A stretch of DNA of 64,000 nucleotides from Castanea sativa. Its lineage: Eukaryota; Streptophyta; Magnoliopsida; Fagales; Fagaceae. The position numbers and the translations under genes were made by a program. The stretch spans positions 46,315,335 through 46,379,334 of the forward strand of contig NC_134018.1 in NCBI RefSeq assembly GCF_040712315.1, read 5' to 3'. The notes under the pieces were generated by a model that did not search any database, had not been told where the DNA came from, and was given only the letters and a program-made list of their open reading frames with translations. Shown here one piece after another: positions 11,176 to 22,810 of the stretch. Positions within the stretch are counted from its first letter, which is position 1. Every line of letters begins with the position of its first letter.

Positions 11176-12183
11176 AGCAATAACAAAATTCCCCCGTCCC
11201 ACGAGTACCCAACCTGATCTGACCCTAATGGGTCGGGTCTTACCCAGCTTGTGAAACATTAGGGGCAGGTTTGGGTTTTAATTATCCAACCCATAGCGGG
11301 CTTGGGTCGGGTGCAGGTATTAGGCATACCTGCCCTGAACCCGACCTGTATGTGAATAAAATTACAAAAAAAGCCCATATATATATAGATCACTGATATC
11401 AAACCCTAATTCCTAAACCTAATCCATTCTTCTTTCAGCCACCCCTTATGGCTCACCCTCACCGTCACTCTTACTTTCATTCCCACTGGACTTCCTCTCT
11501 AGCGAGAGCTCTGCCGTCTCCATTCAAATCTTCGTCGTAGGTTGCCTCTATGACCATCTCATTAGTACCATTCGATTCCTCACTAGCAACTTCATTTTCT
11601 CTCAAGTGAGAACTCTTGCCTTCTCCACCATCCAGGTCCACCGCCCCTCAGGAAGATTCCAAAGAGTATTAAACATCGGCGCTTCGGTGATCGATGGCTC
11701 AAAATTTCCAGTGATGGGAGAAAGATTGGCAATTAGGTTCCATGAGAAAATTGGAGAGAGTGAACAAAGGTGGCACCACTGGAATTAGTCTAATGCCGGC
11801 GCTGGCAAGAATGATGTATCAGACAATGGGGAATGATGTATCAGACGGTGGGGAATGATGGATGCTTTTCTTTTTCGCCACTTTCGCATGCACTAGTTGT
11901 AGTTTTATTTTGGATTTCCATGTGTTGTGCTTCATGTCTAATGGAATTATTGGAGGCTTTTGTTTTGGATTGCTATGTGTTGTGCTTCCACTCTCGCATA
12001 AAAATGATTTATTTAAGATTAGGCCACTGTTTATGGGCTTTTATATTGGGCCTTGAAGTGGCATGGCGGGGCGGAGCCCGCGGAGGCCTGTAGGGGCGGG
12101 TTTGTGGATTAAAAAAAAAAAAACTTGTTTAGTGAACAACCTGTTGCCAAATCCACCCCAAACCTGACTCGTTGTCATTTCTA
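11176..12183. mobile_element. Mutator-like non-autonomous element, copy 1
   Basis: A 1.0-kb element flanked by 9-bp near-identical duplications TTTTTGACT (11167-11175) and TATTTGACT (12184-12192). Ends are short and imperfectly inverted (AATAACAAA / AATGACAAC). Both arms are rich in GGGTCGGGT / GACCCGACC words. The middle holds a TAAACCCTAA-like stretch (11398-11420) and a CT-rich region resembling the 5' part of a plant transcript, perhaps captured sequence. It is related to 14457-15669. No transposase frame. Confidence 0.45.
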
Positions 12184-12347
12184 TATTTGACTCTAAGAGT
12201 ATTTGTGAATTGTAAGTGTCACTCTTTATCATAAATTTATATTATATATATATATGAGTGTGTCTAATATTGGTTGTGTGCATTACTTTTTAATATAACG
12301 TTATTAATTTGTGTGAATAATGATGTGTGTGGATGTTTGTGTGTATA

Positions 12348-12348
<1 letters not shown>

Positions 12349-12414
<66 letters not shown>
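12349..12414. repeat. (TA)33 microsatellite
   Basis: An uninterrupted TA dinucleotide run of about 66 bp. Other TA runs lie at 11056-11075, 14666-14700 and 37437-37479. Confidence 0.95.
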
Positions 12415-12417
<3 letters not shown>

Positions 12418-13460
12418 CAACTTAATATAATTTAATAATTAGGAAATAGAATGGGTTTGTTACATGAGTGTGTATTTTTATCATGTTATATAATAACTTT
12501 TTGTCATAAAGTTAGAAAAATTCAAGAAAAATTATAAAGTTAGTGATTATTCAAGCATTTGATTGGTTAAGTAGACATTTAGTTTAATATTTTATGTATG
12601 AATGAGTGTGGTTGTGTTCATCAATAATTAATATAGAGCCAATGAGTTGAGTTTAGTCGTTTAGTTTAAAATATTTTTATAAAAGTAATGACAAATAGAC
12701 AATAACAACTACATAAAAATAAAAATTTAAACAAACTTAACAAAAAAAGGTCATTATATTTCTAAAAAAAATAAGAAAAGAATTCTCAAAAATAAATCTA
12801 TTATTATTATTTGGATTGAAAAAAAATAGAAATATATGAATTGAGTGAAACTCAAAAAGAAAAAAATTCATAAAATGGTCATAGTCATGGTTATTAGTAT
12901 CTCGATTCCATTTTGATACTAAAGACCCTGTGAAAAGGAAAATTAAAAAAAAAAAAAACAATTCTTTTTTTGGGCCACCAAATGGAGCTAAATGTCTCAA
13001 ACTGATAAAAAATTAAATAAATACATAGCCCAGTGGTCCTAGTCTAGATTGATAAAAGAAAACCCTAACCTAAGGCTCACGTTAGTAAAAAGCTGTCACC
13101 TTAAAGAATTAAACTAATAAACAAAATCACAAGATACATAAGAGAAGAGAAGAGACTAGACTACTAGAAAGTTGAAAGCGATTGCATAAAGCTGATAGTG
13201 ACGCCACTATAAGAGAGACCGTGGACAGCAAGGCGAGTTTTTTTTTTTTTTTTTTAATTTTAATTTTCTATTTTTTTTATTCCGCTGTTAGCTGCTTACT
13301 CATGAGAATATGAGATGTATTGGCTAATAGTTGCTTACTTTTTATTTTGAACGATAAAATTATAATTGATATAATGTGTTCTTGGCATCATTGTTATTTT
13401 TTGTGAATTGTGATGGCTTAATTTTCTAAACTGATCTCATGAGAAAAATTGTGTTTCCAG

Positions 13461-13524
13461 TGAGGCAGTGAAAATATCTGTAGGTGACATTGGTGGTAGT
13501 GGCACTAGCACTCCCCCTAATTGA
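13461..13524 (+). pseudogene. Terminal-exon remnant of an unrecognised gene, copy 1
   Basis: A pyrimidine-rich stretch ending TTGTGTTTCCAG looks like a 3' splice site. It is followed by a short open frame reading EAVKISVGDIGGSGTSTPPN and then TGA (13522-13524). The second copy at 32908-32971 keeps the frame and the stop with two replacements (Ile to Phe, Pro to Ser). I cannot name the parent gene. Both copies lie in LecRK upstream duplicons, so this is duplicated debris, not a working gene. Confidence 0.3.
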
Positions 13525-14456
13525 GGTTTTATTTATTTATTTTTTTGAAACATTGTTATTTGCTTATTTGTGTTGTCTATTCAGACATTATGTATGCTTT
13601 GAGTTGTTTAACTTAGAACTTAGTATTTGTGAGTTGTAACTTTTGAACTTTGTTTATGCATTTTTGATTTGGTACTTTACCTTTTATTAGTAATTTCACT
13701 AATTTGTATCAAAAATTACTTTTTTAAATGTGTTTTTAATATATATTATGAATTATAATAAATTTTTTTTTTTTAATCGGAGAGTATGATCTTACAATTC
13801 TCGTGCCGATCCTAGGATTCGATTCTCAAACCCTCTCACCGACCCCATGTAGGATCTTGATCCTGATAAGCTTGATCATAACTACCTACATTGGCAATAA
13901 ACATTTATAGTAAATTATCATGTAACAATTCAAAATTTAAAAACTTGTAGAAAAAAATTGTAAAAATTTATGTATTTTTTTTGTTGATAACTCAATATAC
14001 TCAAGTTCACATTTTATTAAAATTTTTTAATTTAAATTTCTTAATAACCCTTCTACAAAAAATTCCCAAGAGCCACTGTGCTTTTATACACAGCTATTTT
14101 GTACTGAGCATAGCGCTTAATAATCAGGGGATCACGTGTAAAGAGATGAACACATGCATGGTGCGTTATTAGCAAGCCAAAAATATCTGTTTCCCACCTT
14201 CTCAGAGTTGAGGTTCAATTACCATAAATAAAATTCAATTACTATAAAAGGTCTTTTTAAAAAATAAAATAAAATATCTATAAAAGGCCCTAACTACTAC
14301 CTAGTAGATACCAAGCATTAAGAATTGGTAAGTTTAAGGGTCCCACTTGGTAAAAGAAAACGAAAAAAAAGAAAAAAAAAAGGAAAAACTCTTGATTAGG
14401 ATGATTATAAGTGTGAATCAAGCCTTAATTACTACATGAAATGGACGGCAGTGGTA

Positions 14457-14664
14457 GGGATGACAATTTATATCCGACCCGCAGATATCCAGGCCAGCTC
14501 GACCCCAATGGGTCGGATTTTACTCTGCCCGATAAATTATTGGGTCGGGTATGAGTTTTAAAAAAAACCCAAAGCGGGTCTGAGTTTTTGTAAAAACTCA
14601 GTCCAAACTTGGCCCGATCTGTTTATATATATAAGTTAAAAATACCAAAATACACCCCCATATA

Positions 14665-14702
<38 letters not shown>

Positions 14703-15400
14703 TTAAAAAAAAACCTTAATCCCATTTCACACAACACAATCACTCAGCCCAGCCGCCCGCTACTCACTTTCTCCTCTCCCACTCTCACTTGGTTACTCCC
14801 TCTCATTCACCCCCAACCTCTGATCTGTCACCATCGGCCTGAACATCTGTCATCGCTGGCCTGAAGTCCTTCACCACTGACCATCACTTGCACCTCCAGC
14901 CGCCTCGCTTCCTCCATCTGTCTCCAACGAACCACCTCGTTCTCTATCTTTTTTTTTTTTTTTGGGTTCATTTTGTCTCAATCATGTGAGTTGTTTGTGT
15001 TTGTGTTTGTGATTTTGAAAGGGAAAATCATAAACCTGAAATTTTTGTGTTTGTGTTTGTGTTTATGATTTTGAATGGAAAATTATAAATTTGAAATTTT
15101 TGTGCTTGTATTTGTGTTAGGATTTGTGTTTGTTTTTGTGATTTTGAAAGGGAAAATCATAAATCTTTAGTCATTGTTCATCCATGATTTCCTGGTGGGT
15201 CTTTTTATTTTTCAAATTTTCAATTTCATTCATTGATTTTCTCTACCGATCCTCAAATCTTTATTATATTTCAACAATTTTTGTATGTGGGTATTTCATT
15301 CTTTGATTTTCTCTACCTAAGTATACTCCTACTAGTATAAATTTTTTTTTTTTTTTTTTATGTTTGTCCAGATTCAAGCCTTGAATCTGGGCAAACTTCT

Positions 15401-15438
<38 letters not shown>

Positions 15439-15669
15439 TTGGGCCACGGTATAGCCATTAGGCAAATTTTTTTTTTTGGATTGGGCCACGGTTTAGGCCT
15501 AAATTGTGGCATGGCTGGCGGGGCCCGCAGGTGCCCAATGGGTTGGGTTTGGGGTTAAGAAAAAAATCTGTTTAATAAACGGGCTGGGTTCGGGTTTCTA
15601 GGGCAGACTTGCAGGTCGGATCTAGGTATAAAAAAGCACAACCCGAACCTAGCACGTTGCCATTCCTTG
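14457..15669. mobile_element. Mutator-like non-autonomous element, copy 2
   Basis: A 1.2-kb insertion into the block GGACGGCAGTGGTTAGGATGG seen uninterrupted at 34849 and 58430. Flanking 9-mers GCAGTGGTA and GTAGTGGTT agree at 7 of 9 positions. Ends GGGATGACAA and, from the right, GGAATGGCAAC resemble each other. Like 11176-12183 it carries GGGTCGGGT words and a CT-rich middle. It also has a triplicated segment at 14993-15165 and long T runs at 15341-15359 and 15401-15431. No transposase. Confidence 0.5.
14993..15165. repeat. Three tandem units of about 60 bp
   Basis: Each unit runs TTTGTGTTTGTG, then ATTTTGAAAGGGAAAATCAT, then AAA(C/T)(C/T)TGAAATTTTTGTG, with small indels; the third unit is shortest. 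The units lie inside the Mutator-like element. Confidence 0.7.
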
Positions 15670-16627
15670 GTAGTGGTTAAGATAGCTTTAATCCCAAAGT
15701 GAATACTAATGAAAGTCTACCCAAAATTTTAGTATTTTATTTTAAATATATTTGCTGTTATAAAGGAGAGAAAAAAAAAAAAAGACATAACATAGCACGA
15801 TTAGTAGAATATAAAATAAAATGTTTACAATATGGTATTAATATTTTTTTTTTAAAATTTTGAGTGAATCTATTTTATAATTTATAATTAATATTACAAA
15901 ATTATGAATGTATATCATGTGACTTTTAGTATACTGTCATATTCAAAAAAATAAAATTTTAATAATAAAATATAATCTCAAATGTAGGGGAAGGGAAAAA
16001 AAATTCTTGAATTTGTATGTCATGTCAAATCATGTTTATTATTCTTTCTAAACAATGACAAATAGAAAAAAGATGTAACGTGATATTAGAACATCCACAT
16101 CAGTATGTGCAAATTTTTTTTTTTATTTTGCATATTTAAAATCTACTTTTTTTTTATTTTAAACACCTATTTTTACAAAAACCCACATCAGTTTGTCTAT
16201 TATACATATTTATTCCAATAAAATATTCATTTCTTTAACATTGTGAACAGTAACTGTGAGAGTGAGGTAAGAAAGGAAATAAGAAAAATAGTGAGGAAGA
16301 GGAAAAAAGAATAAAAAAGTTATTTACACAGTAAATAGTAACCGTGTATATATTTACGATTTACAAGATTATTGTGTATATTTAGACATTTTTATAAAAA
16401 TTGATGTGGGTGGTTTTTGAGTTAAAATGTGCAAAATTAAACACTTTTTATATTTTAAAAGACTATTCACGAGCTGGTGTGGTTGCTTAGGAACCTTATG
16501 TATATCATGGGTGGAATTAGGAACCTTGTGTGAACAAGGAAAAGGGCATGTGAAAGAATATTTTAGGCTTTCCATAAAAACACCCTAAGCTTCCTTTGCG
16601 TCAGAAAGGTCATTCTTATCCTCTCCT
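15670..16627. other. Proximal upstream region of LecRK A
   Basis: Aligns with 34855-35703 (unit B) and 58437-59086 (unit C). Divided by a Tourist-like element at 16089-16486. The stretch just before the start codon is preserved (TTCCATAAAAACACCCTAAG; unit C has TCCATATAAACTCCC), so the TATA-like site is altered here. No other gene. Confidence 0.6.
16089..16486. mobile_element. Tourist-like (PIF/Harbinger) MITE
   Basis: A 398-bp insertion flanked by TTA on both sides (16086-16088 and 16487-16489). Ends are GAACATCCACATCAG and, from the right, GCAACCACACCAG. The empty site survives at 58936 (GTGATATTAGGAACC). Non-coding. Confidence 0.65.
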
Positions 16628-17284
16628 ATGGCAGCAAAACTCATCTTTCTATTCTTGGTTTTCCTTCTTTTCCTATACCGAGTAAAGCTTGACCTAGACA
16701 ATGTTGGACCCTTGTTGATCCAACTCATTGGTGGTTTCAATGCCAAACGTAAAAATATGAGCTTAGAAGGCAATGCGGTGATTGATAACAATGGCATACT
16801 TTAGCTGACAAACGAGTCGGTTCATCAAGTTGTTAGCCATGCATTTTATAAATATCCAATCCAATTCAAGAACTCCTCCAATGGCAAAGTTATGTCCTTT
16901 TCCACCACGTTTGCTTTTGCTTTGATCAATGAACGTGGCAAACTAGGCGGCCATGACTTTGCTTTCACAATCTCTACTTCTCTTGGTCTATTTGAAAAGG
17001 ATAGAAACATCTCGAACCACATATTCAAGGTGGAATTTCACACTTTCAATCACACCAAGTTCGGTGACATCGACGATAACCATGTTTGCGTCGGCCTCAA
17101 AAACATACGAACAAATCTGTTCTAGTCGATCAATCTAAGCGTAGAGATTTCACAAATCTAAAGAGTGATCAGATAATTCAGGCATGGGTCGAATATGATG
17201 CAAGAATAAATCAAGTAAATGTTAAGGTCGCGCAACAATTTGCTAGACTCAGGTCTGAAAATTTCCCTTATCATGTGGACCTCT

Positions 17285-17600
17285 TATCAGAAAGAAGAGC
17301 TCCAAGCTGCAAGTTCCAAGCTACAACCATAGCAGGACAAGTACAAAGATTCAGTAGTTATTTCTGTATAAATAACATGTAGTTGTTTTAGTTTGATTTT
17401 TTATACTATGCTACTAGTAGTTTTATAGTGTTGGTAGTATTAGAGATATTTATGGACAAGTGTTAGTAGCTGGTGTTAGTTTTGGAGGGAATAGCTCCGT
17501 ATAATTTGGGATTAGTTAGGTGGTTAATTCTTGTATAAATGCCTCTGATTGTACAGTTTTATTCAGATTAATACAATACAATTTTTCATCAAAATTCATA
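17285..17600 (+). repeat. 5' LTR, TA...TA copia
   Basis: 316 bp. TATA-like TGTATAAAT at about 17533 upstream of the probable transcription start; the right edge abuts the primer-binding site. Confidence 0.9.
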
Positions 17601-17826
17601 TGGTATCAGAGCACTTTGAGCTTTTTTTTTAGATTCTTCTAGTTCTCTTTCAATTTTTCCTTTCACGCTTGAATTTTCTCGTGTTTTTCTTCTGAGATAT
17701 TCTTGATTTTAGATTCAGATTCATCTAAGTTTCACTCTGAAGGAGATTCGTCTCGGAATTTCTCTTTTAATCTTGTGTTTCTTTTAGAATCACATTAGTT
17801 CTTTCTTCCAAGCTTGAAATTCTTCA

Positions 17827-18795
17827 ATGGCGACCACTCAAAGCTCTACTTCTGTTACTACAATTGATGAATCGCACCCTTTCTTCTTACACTATGGAGA
17901 AAATCCAGGTGCAATTCTTGTTGCTCAGCCTCTAGTCAATGAAAACTATGCTAGTTGGGCTAAATCAATGCAGAGAGATTTGGGAGCTAAGAGCAAATTA
18001 GGGTTTATTGATGGAAATCTTTCACTTACTCCTTTCGTGGCAAAAAAATCCACTGCTTGTTCAAGCTTGGACTAAGTGCAATAATATAGTTGTATCTTGG
18101 ATATTGAATTGTGTTTCTCCAAAGATTCTTGCAAGTGTTGTTTACAAGAACACTGTTTTAGAGGTTTGGACTGACCTCAAGAATCGATTTTCTCAAAAGA
18201 ATGGACCAAAATTGTTTCAGCTTCAAAGGAGCTTGCAACGATTACTCAAGGAGATCTTTCTGTCACAGATCATTTCACTCGATTAAATGCTTTGTAGGAT
18301 GAAATTGAAAATTACAGAGCTTTACCATGTTGTACTTGTGGTTCTTACACTTGTTCAATCTATGAGAAGTTGACACAATATCAGTTACAAGATTTAGTGA
18401 TGCAGTTTCTTATGGGACTCAATGAGACATATAGTCAGGTCTGAGGGCAAATCTTGTTGATGGATCCTCTTCCTTCAATCAATAGGGGTATATTATTTAC
18501 TAATTCAAGATGAGAGCCAAAGGTCTATTGGTCACTCCATTGGTGCCTACATTGAATCCATTGCTTTGGTAGCCAAGTCATCTGCTAGAGCTGTTGGTTA
18601 TGGGAACACTTATGGTATTAATTCAGGTGTTAAAGCTAACAAGAATAAAGGGAAGGAGAGACCAGTCTGTAGTCATTGTGGGGTCATAAGTCACACCATA
18701 GAGAAATGCTACAAACTCCATGGTTACCCCCTGGTTACAAACCCAAAGGCAAGAATGCAAAGGCTAATCAGGTTGCAGGGCCTGATTTTGGTGTA
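17827..18795 (+). pseudogene. gag: Copia gag, frameshifted
   Basis: Begins at ATG 17827 (MATTQSSTSVTT). It shows the copia Gag N-terminus: NPGAILVAQPLVNENYASWA, then KSKLGFIDGNL. An indel near 18045 shifts the frame to the one running 18008-18286 (QAWTKCNNIVVSWILNCVS), and more breaks follow at 18287-18560. A CCHC knuckle (CSHCGVISHTIEKCYKLHGYP) is read at 18668-18730 and overlaps the next frame. About 320 codons are recognisable. In copia elements this protein packages the RNA; this copy cannot. Confidence 0.8.
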
Positions 18796-20304
18796 AATTT
18801 TGAGTTAGATTCTATCCCTGTGTCTACACAAGCTTTCCCTTTTACTGCAGAACAATGTCAAAGGATTTTGGCTATGATTGGGGGTTCAAGCAATAGCCAA
18901 GGCACTATGGCAACACCTGAAGTTGTTCCTACTACAATGGCCAATAGTGTCACAGCTACCACTCCACTTGTAGGTACCTATTCCAATTTAAAGCATTCTA
19001 TTTTTGCTGCCAAGGTAGTGAATAGAAATGCTTTTAATTACTATACTTGGGTATTAGATACGGGTGCCACTGATCACATAATTTGTTCTGTTAGCCTTTC
19101 AACCTCAGTCACCACCTTAACTCAGTGTGTTGTTGAGTTGCCTAATGGTGAAAGTGCTCAAGTGACTCACATTGGCAAAATCAAGCTTTCTGACACTTTG
19201 ATACTTGATCATGTCCAATGTGTTCCTTCGTTTTCTTTCAATTTGCTGTCTATTAGCAAACTGACTCAACAACTGCCATATTGTCTTGTTTTCCTCTCTC
19301 AATTTTGTTTTATCCAGAACCTTTCATCTTGGAAGACGATTGGAGTGAGTGAAGTGCATAATGGCCTTTACTTGTTGCAAAGATCAGATTGCATTAGTTC
19401 CTCCTCTTTGGCAGATCATCTTCTCAAACACAAATCTGCTCTTCTCCAACACAAGTCTGGTCATTCTTTTTCCTCTGTTAATTTTGTAGTTAATATGCCT
19501 AGAGTGTGGCATTTTAGGTTAGGTCATGCTTCCATGAATAAGTTGCTATCCTTGCAAGACATTTTATCTGTTTCCTTTGATTCTTGTACTGATGTTTGTA
19601 CTATCTATCCTAAGGCAAAACAAAAAAGGTTACCATTTCCTTTTAATAATAACTTTTCTACTTCTGCCTTTGATCTTGTTCATGTTGATATATGGGGACC
19701 CTATTCTATTCCTACTCATGAAGGTTTTAAATACTTTTTGTCCATTGTTGATGATACTACTAGATGTACTTGGATTTATCTTTTAAAAGCTAAATGTGAG
19801 GTTAGAGGGTACCTTATTTCCTTTTATAAATTGATTCAAACCCAATTTGGTACCAGCATTAAATCTATTAGGTCTGATAATGGACAAGAGTTCCTTCTTA
19901 CAGATTTTTACTCTGCTCATGGCATAATTCACCAAAAGAGCTGTGTTTACACTCCTCAACGAAATTCTGTTGTGGAGAGGAAACATCTGCATCTTTTGCC
20001 AGTTGCTAGAGCACTTCGAATTCAGTCCAATGTTCCTTTATGCTATTGGGGAGACTGCATTCTCACTGCAGCCCACATTATCAACAGATTACCCTCTCCC
20101 ATTCTCCAAAACAAGTCTCCTTTTGAACTCCTGTTTCATATTAAGCCTTCCTATGCTCATTTACGAGTTTTTGGTTTCTTATGTTACTCTTCCACTGTTT
20201 TTGTTCATATAGACAAGTTTCAACCTAGGTCTCAAGCTTGTGTTCTATTGAGTTACCCTCCTGCCACAAAGGGTTATAAGCTTCTTAATCTTACTTCTAG
20301 ATAG
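18676..20304 (+). pseudogene. pol: Copia protease and integrase region
   Basis: One long frame of 542 codons. Protease active-site motif WVLDTGATDH is near 19047. The GAG-pre-integrase block WHFRLGHASMNKL is near 19508. The integrase core has its three acidic residues: DLVHVDIWGPY near 19675, IRSDNGQEF near 19870 and VVERKHLHLL near 19970. The C-terminal half (LRVFGFLCYSS) is also clear. The HHCC finger is partial, and the frame stops at TAG 20302 where related elements continue. By itself the domain could fold, but it lacks a continuous polyprotein. Confidence 0.85.
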
Positions 20305-22455
20305 GTTTTCATTTCTAGGGATGTGATCTTCCATGAGTCCATTTTTCCTTTTATTTCTTTAGACTCTATGTATTCCACTCCATTTGCTACTTCTCTTCCT
20401 CTTGCTTCAAATTCTACTCTTACTACATACCCTTTGGATTCTACTTCCTCACTTGTGTTTCATGCTTCTTTTATTAGTGATTAGCATTTTGCTTTTGATG
20501 TTGATGATGATGCTGCCCCTAGCTCATCACCATCTAATTCACTTGCTGATCTTATTCCATAACCTGCTTTTGTTTCATTAACTAACACTCTTCCTCAGTC
20601 CCCTCTGCCTGTTACTTCCTTTCTTGCTGTTTTGCCTACTGCTTCCTCTTCTTCTCAACCATCTCTTACTCAGCCTACTTCTTCAGCTGAGCCTTCTTTG
20701 GTTGTTTAGCCTCAATTTCCTGCCCAAGGTCTTAGGAGGTCTACCAGGTTGTCACATAAACCATCTTATTTGCAGTCTTATCATTGCAACCAGGTGAGTG
20801 CTTCATCTCTTATTCCATCTCTAAGAAAGGTACTTCTCACCCTCTTCAGAACTTTCTTTCTTATTCTAAACTTTCTGCCACCTATAGACATTTTTGCAAC
20901 TCTATCTCTTCTGTTGTGGAACCCACTACCTATGCCCAGACTGTTCAGGATCCTAAGTGGAGGGTGGCTATGGCTGTTGAGATTGCTACCTTAGGGACTT
21001 AATAATACTTTGCCTGCTCATAAGAAGCCTATAGGCTGTAAATGGGTATATAAGATCAAACATAAGGCAGATGGGAGCATTGAAAGGTATAAGGCTAGAC
21101 TTGTTGCCAAGGAGTTCACTCAAAGGGAGGGTTTGGACTACTTAGAAACCTTTTCCCTTGTAGCCAAAATGGTTTCAGTTAAGGCTTTGCTTGCTGTGGC
21201 TGCTGTGAAAGGCTGGTGTTTGTCTCAACTTGATGTGAATAATGCTTTCCTACATGGAGAGCTTCATGAAGATGTTTACATGGTTTTGTCCCTTGGCTTT
21301 CACAGCAAGGGGGAGGTTGTTTGTAAGCTGAATAAATCTTTATATGGTCTCAAACAAGCGTCCAGGCAGCAGTTCTCCAAGTTTTCTCATGCTTTGGTTC
21401 AGCTGGGTTTTCAACAATCTAAGGCAGATTACTCCCTTTTCACAAGAAGTACTTCCAGTAGTTTTATTGCATTGTTGGTGTATGTAGATGATGTGCTTAT
21501 TGCTAGTGACAGTGTGAAGGAAGTAGATGAGCTTAAAGTGTTGTTGGATAAGCAGTTCAAGCTTAAGGACTTGGGAGATTTGAAGTTCTTTTTGGGTTTG
21601 GAGATAGCAAGATCCAAAGAAGGTATACACTTGTGTCAAAGGAATTATGCTTTAGAGCTTCTAGAGGATGCAGGGTTGTTAGGTTGTAAGCCAGCAAAGA
21701 CACCCATGGAGCAAAGTTTGAAATTGAGTAAGTTTGAAGGGAAGGAGTTAAAAAACCCTAGCATATATAGAAGGTTAATTGGAAGACTGCTCTATTTAAC
21801 TATCACAAGACCTGATATCACCTTTGCAGTCCATAAACTAAGTCAGGTTATGGCTAAGCCTAGGTTACCACACCTTCAAGTTGCAAATAGAGTTTTACAC
21901 TATATCAAAGGAACACTTGGACAGGGTTTTTTTTTTTTTTTTTTTCTAGTCAGTCTGAATTGCATGTTAAAGCATTTGCAGATGCAGATTGGGCTGCATG
22001 CCCTGATACCCGAAGATCAACCACAGGCTACTGTGTCTTTATTGGAGATTCTCTTGTCTCTTGGAAGTCTAAGAAGCAACAAAACAGTCTCTAGGTCATC
22101 AGCAGAGGCAGAATATAGAGCAATGACTGTTGCTATTTGTGAAATTGTGTGGTTGCTTAGTTTTCTTAAGGACATTAAGGTTGCACATCCTAAGGCAGCT
22201 TTGCTCTTCAGTGACAGTTAGGCTGCTTTACACATTGGAGCAAATCCTGTGTTCCATGAGAGAACGAAACACATTGAAATAGATTGCCACATTGTCAAGG
22301 ATAAAGTACTAGCTAAGGTGATAAGGCTGCTACATGTTAGAACCAAGGCTCAGGTTGGAGATTTATTGACAAAGGCTCTAAGTTTCCCATAGTTTTCTCA
22401 CTTGCTGTCCAAGATGAACTTGGTGAATATACATTCCCCTGTTCCTCTTGAGAGG
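20305..22455 (+). pseudogene. pol: Copia linker, reverse transcriptase and RNase H
   Basis: After a Ser/Pro-rich linker with stops (20305-20990), the RT reads in one frame from 21010: [43 protein letters not shown] and the catalytic YVDD at 21481-21492. RNase H follows, but a T17 run at 21927-21944 shifts the frame. The correct sequence ([19 protein letters not shown]) then continues in another frame until about 22080, where a second indel returns to the RT frame ([12 protein letters not shown]). TAG codons occur near 22219 and 22390. The last recognisable coding sequence is close to the 3' LTR. Confidence 0.85.
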
Positions 22456-22458
22456 GAG

Positions 22459-22810
22459 TATCAGAAAGAAGAGCTCCAACCTGCAAGTTCCAAGCTACAA
22501 CCAGAGCAGGACAAGTACAAAGATTCAGTTGTTAAACCAGAGCAAGACAAGTACAAAGATTCAGTTGTTATTTCTATATAAACGACATGTAGTTGTATCA
22601 GTTTGATTTTTTATACTATGCTACTAGTAGTTTTATAGTGTTGGTAGTAATAGAGATATTTATGGGCACGTGTTAATAGCTAGTGTTAGTTTTGGAGGGA
22701 ATAGCTCCGTATAATTTGGGATTAGTTAGGTGGTTAATTCTTGTATAAATACCTCTGATTGTACAGTTTTATTCAGATTAATACAATACATTTTTTCATC
22801 AAAATTCATA
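22459..22810 (+). repeat. 3' LTR with internal duplication
   Basis: 352 bp, 36 bp longer than the 5' LTR. The extra length is a tandem copy of the segment ACCAGAGCA(G/A)GACAAGTAC through CAGTTGTTA at about 22500-22570. Ends TTCATA, followed by TSD copy CCTCT. Confidence 0.9.

Larger units (their letters stand above)
12184..14456. other. Unit A upstream flank, exon remnant inside
   Basis: AT-rich non-coding DNA. It contains a TA repeat (12349-12414), poly-A and poly-T runs, and from about 13395 a block aligning with 32846 onward in unit B. 13100-13240 looks like transcribed leader but has no convincing frame. 14104-14456 aligns with 58077-58440 upstream of the intact LecRK (GCGCTTAATAATCA, GAACACATGCATGG). 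Confidence 0.6.
17285..22810 (+). mobile_element. Copia element in LecRK A, TA...TA termini
   Basis: A 5526-bp LTR element inserted in the lectin domain. LTRs are 17285-17600 and 22459-22810; the 5-bp TSD CCTCT is exact on both sides and the empty site is seen in unit C at 59749-59756. Both LTRs start TATCAG and end TTCATA, so the ends are TA...TA, not TG...CA. PBS TGGTATCAGAGC begins at 17601, and a purine-rich tract (GAGAGGGAG) lies just before 22459. Domain order gag, protease, integrase, RT, RNase H marks it as Ty1/copia. The LTRs differ at about 15 sites by eye plus a 36-bp duplication. Several stops and frameshifts make it inactive. Confidence 0.92.

Noticed and set aside
15264..15512. 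Lys-rich ORF on the minus strand
   Set aside because: Produced by poly-T runs inside a Mutator-like element; no other coding sign. The same applies to poly-A or poly-T frames at 24135, 35157 and 35365.
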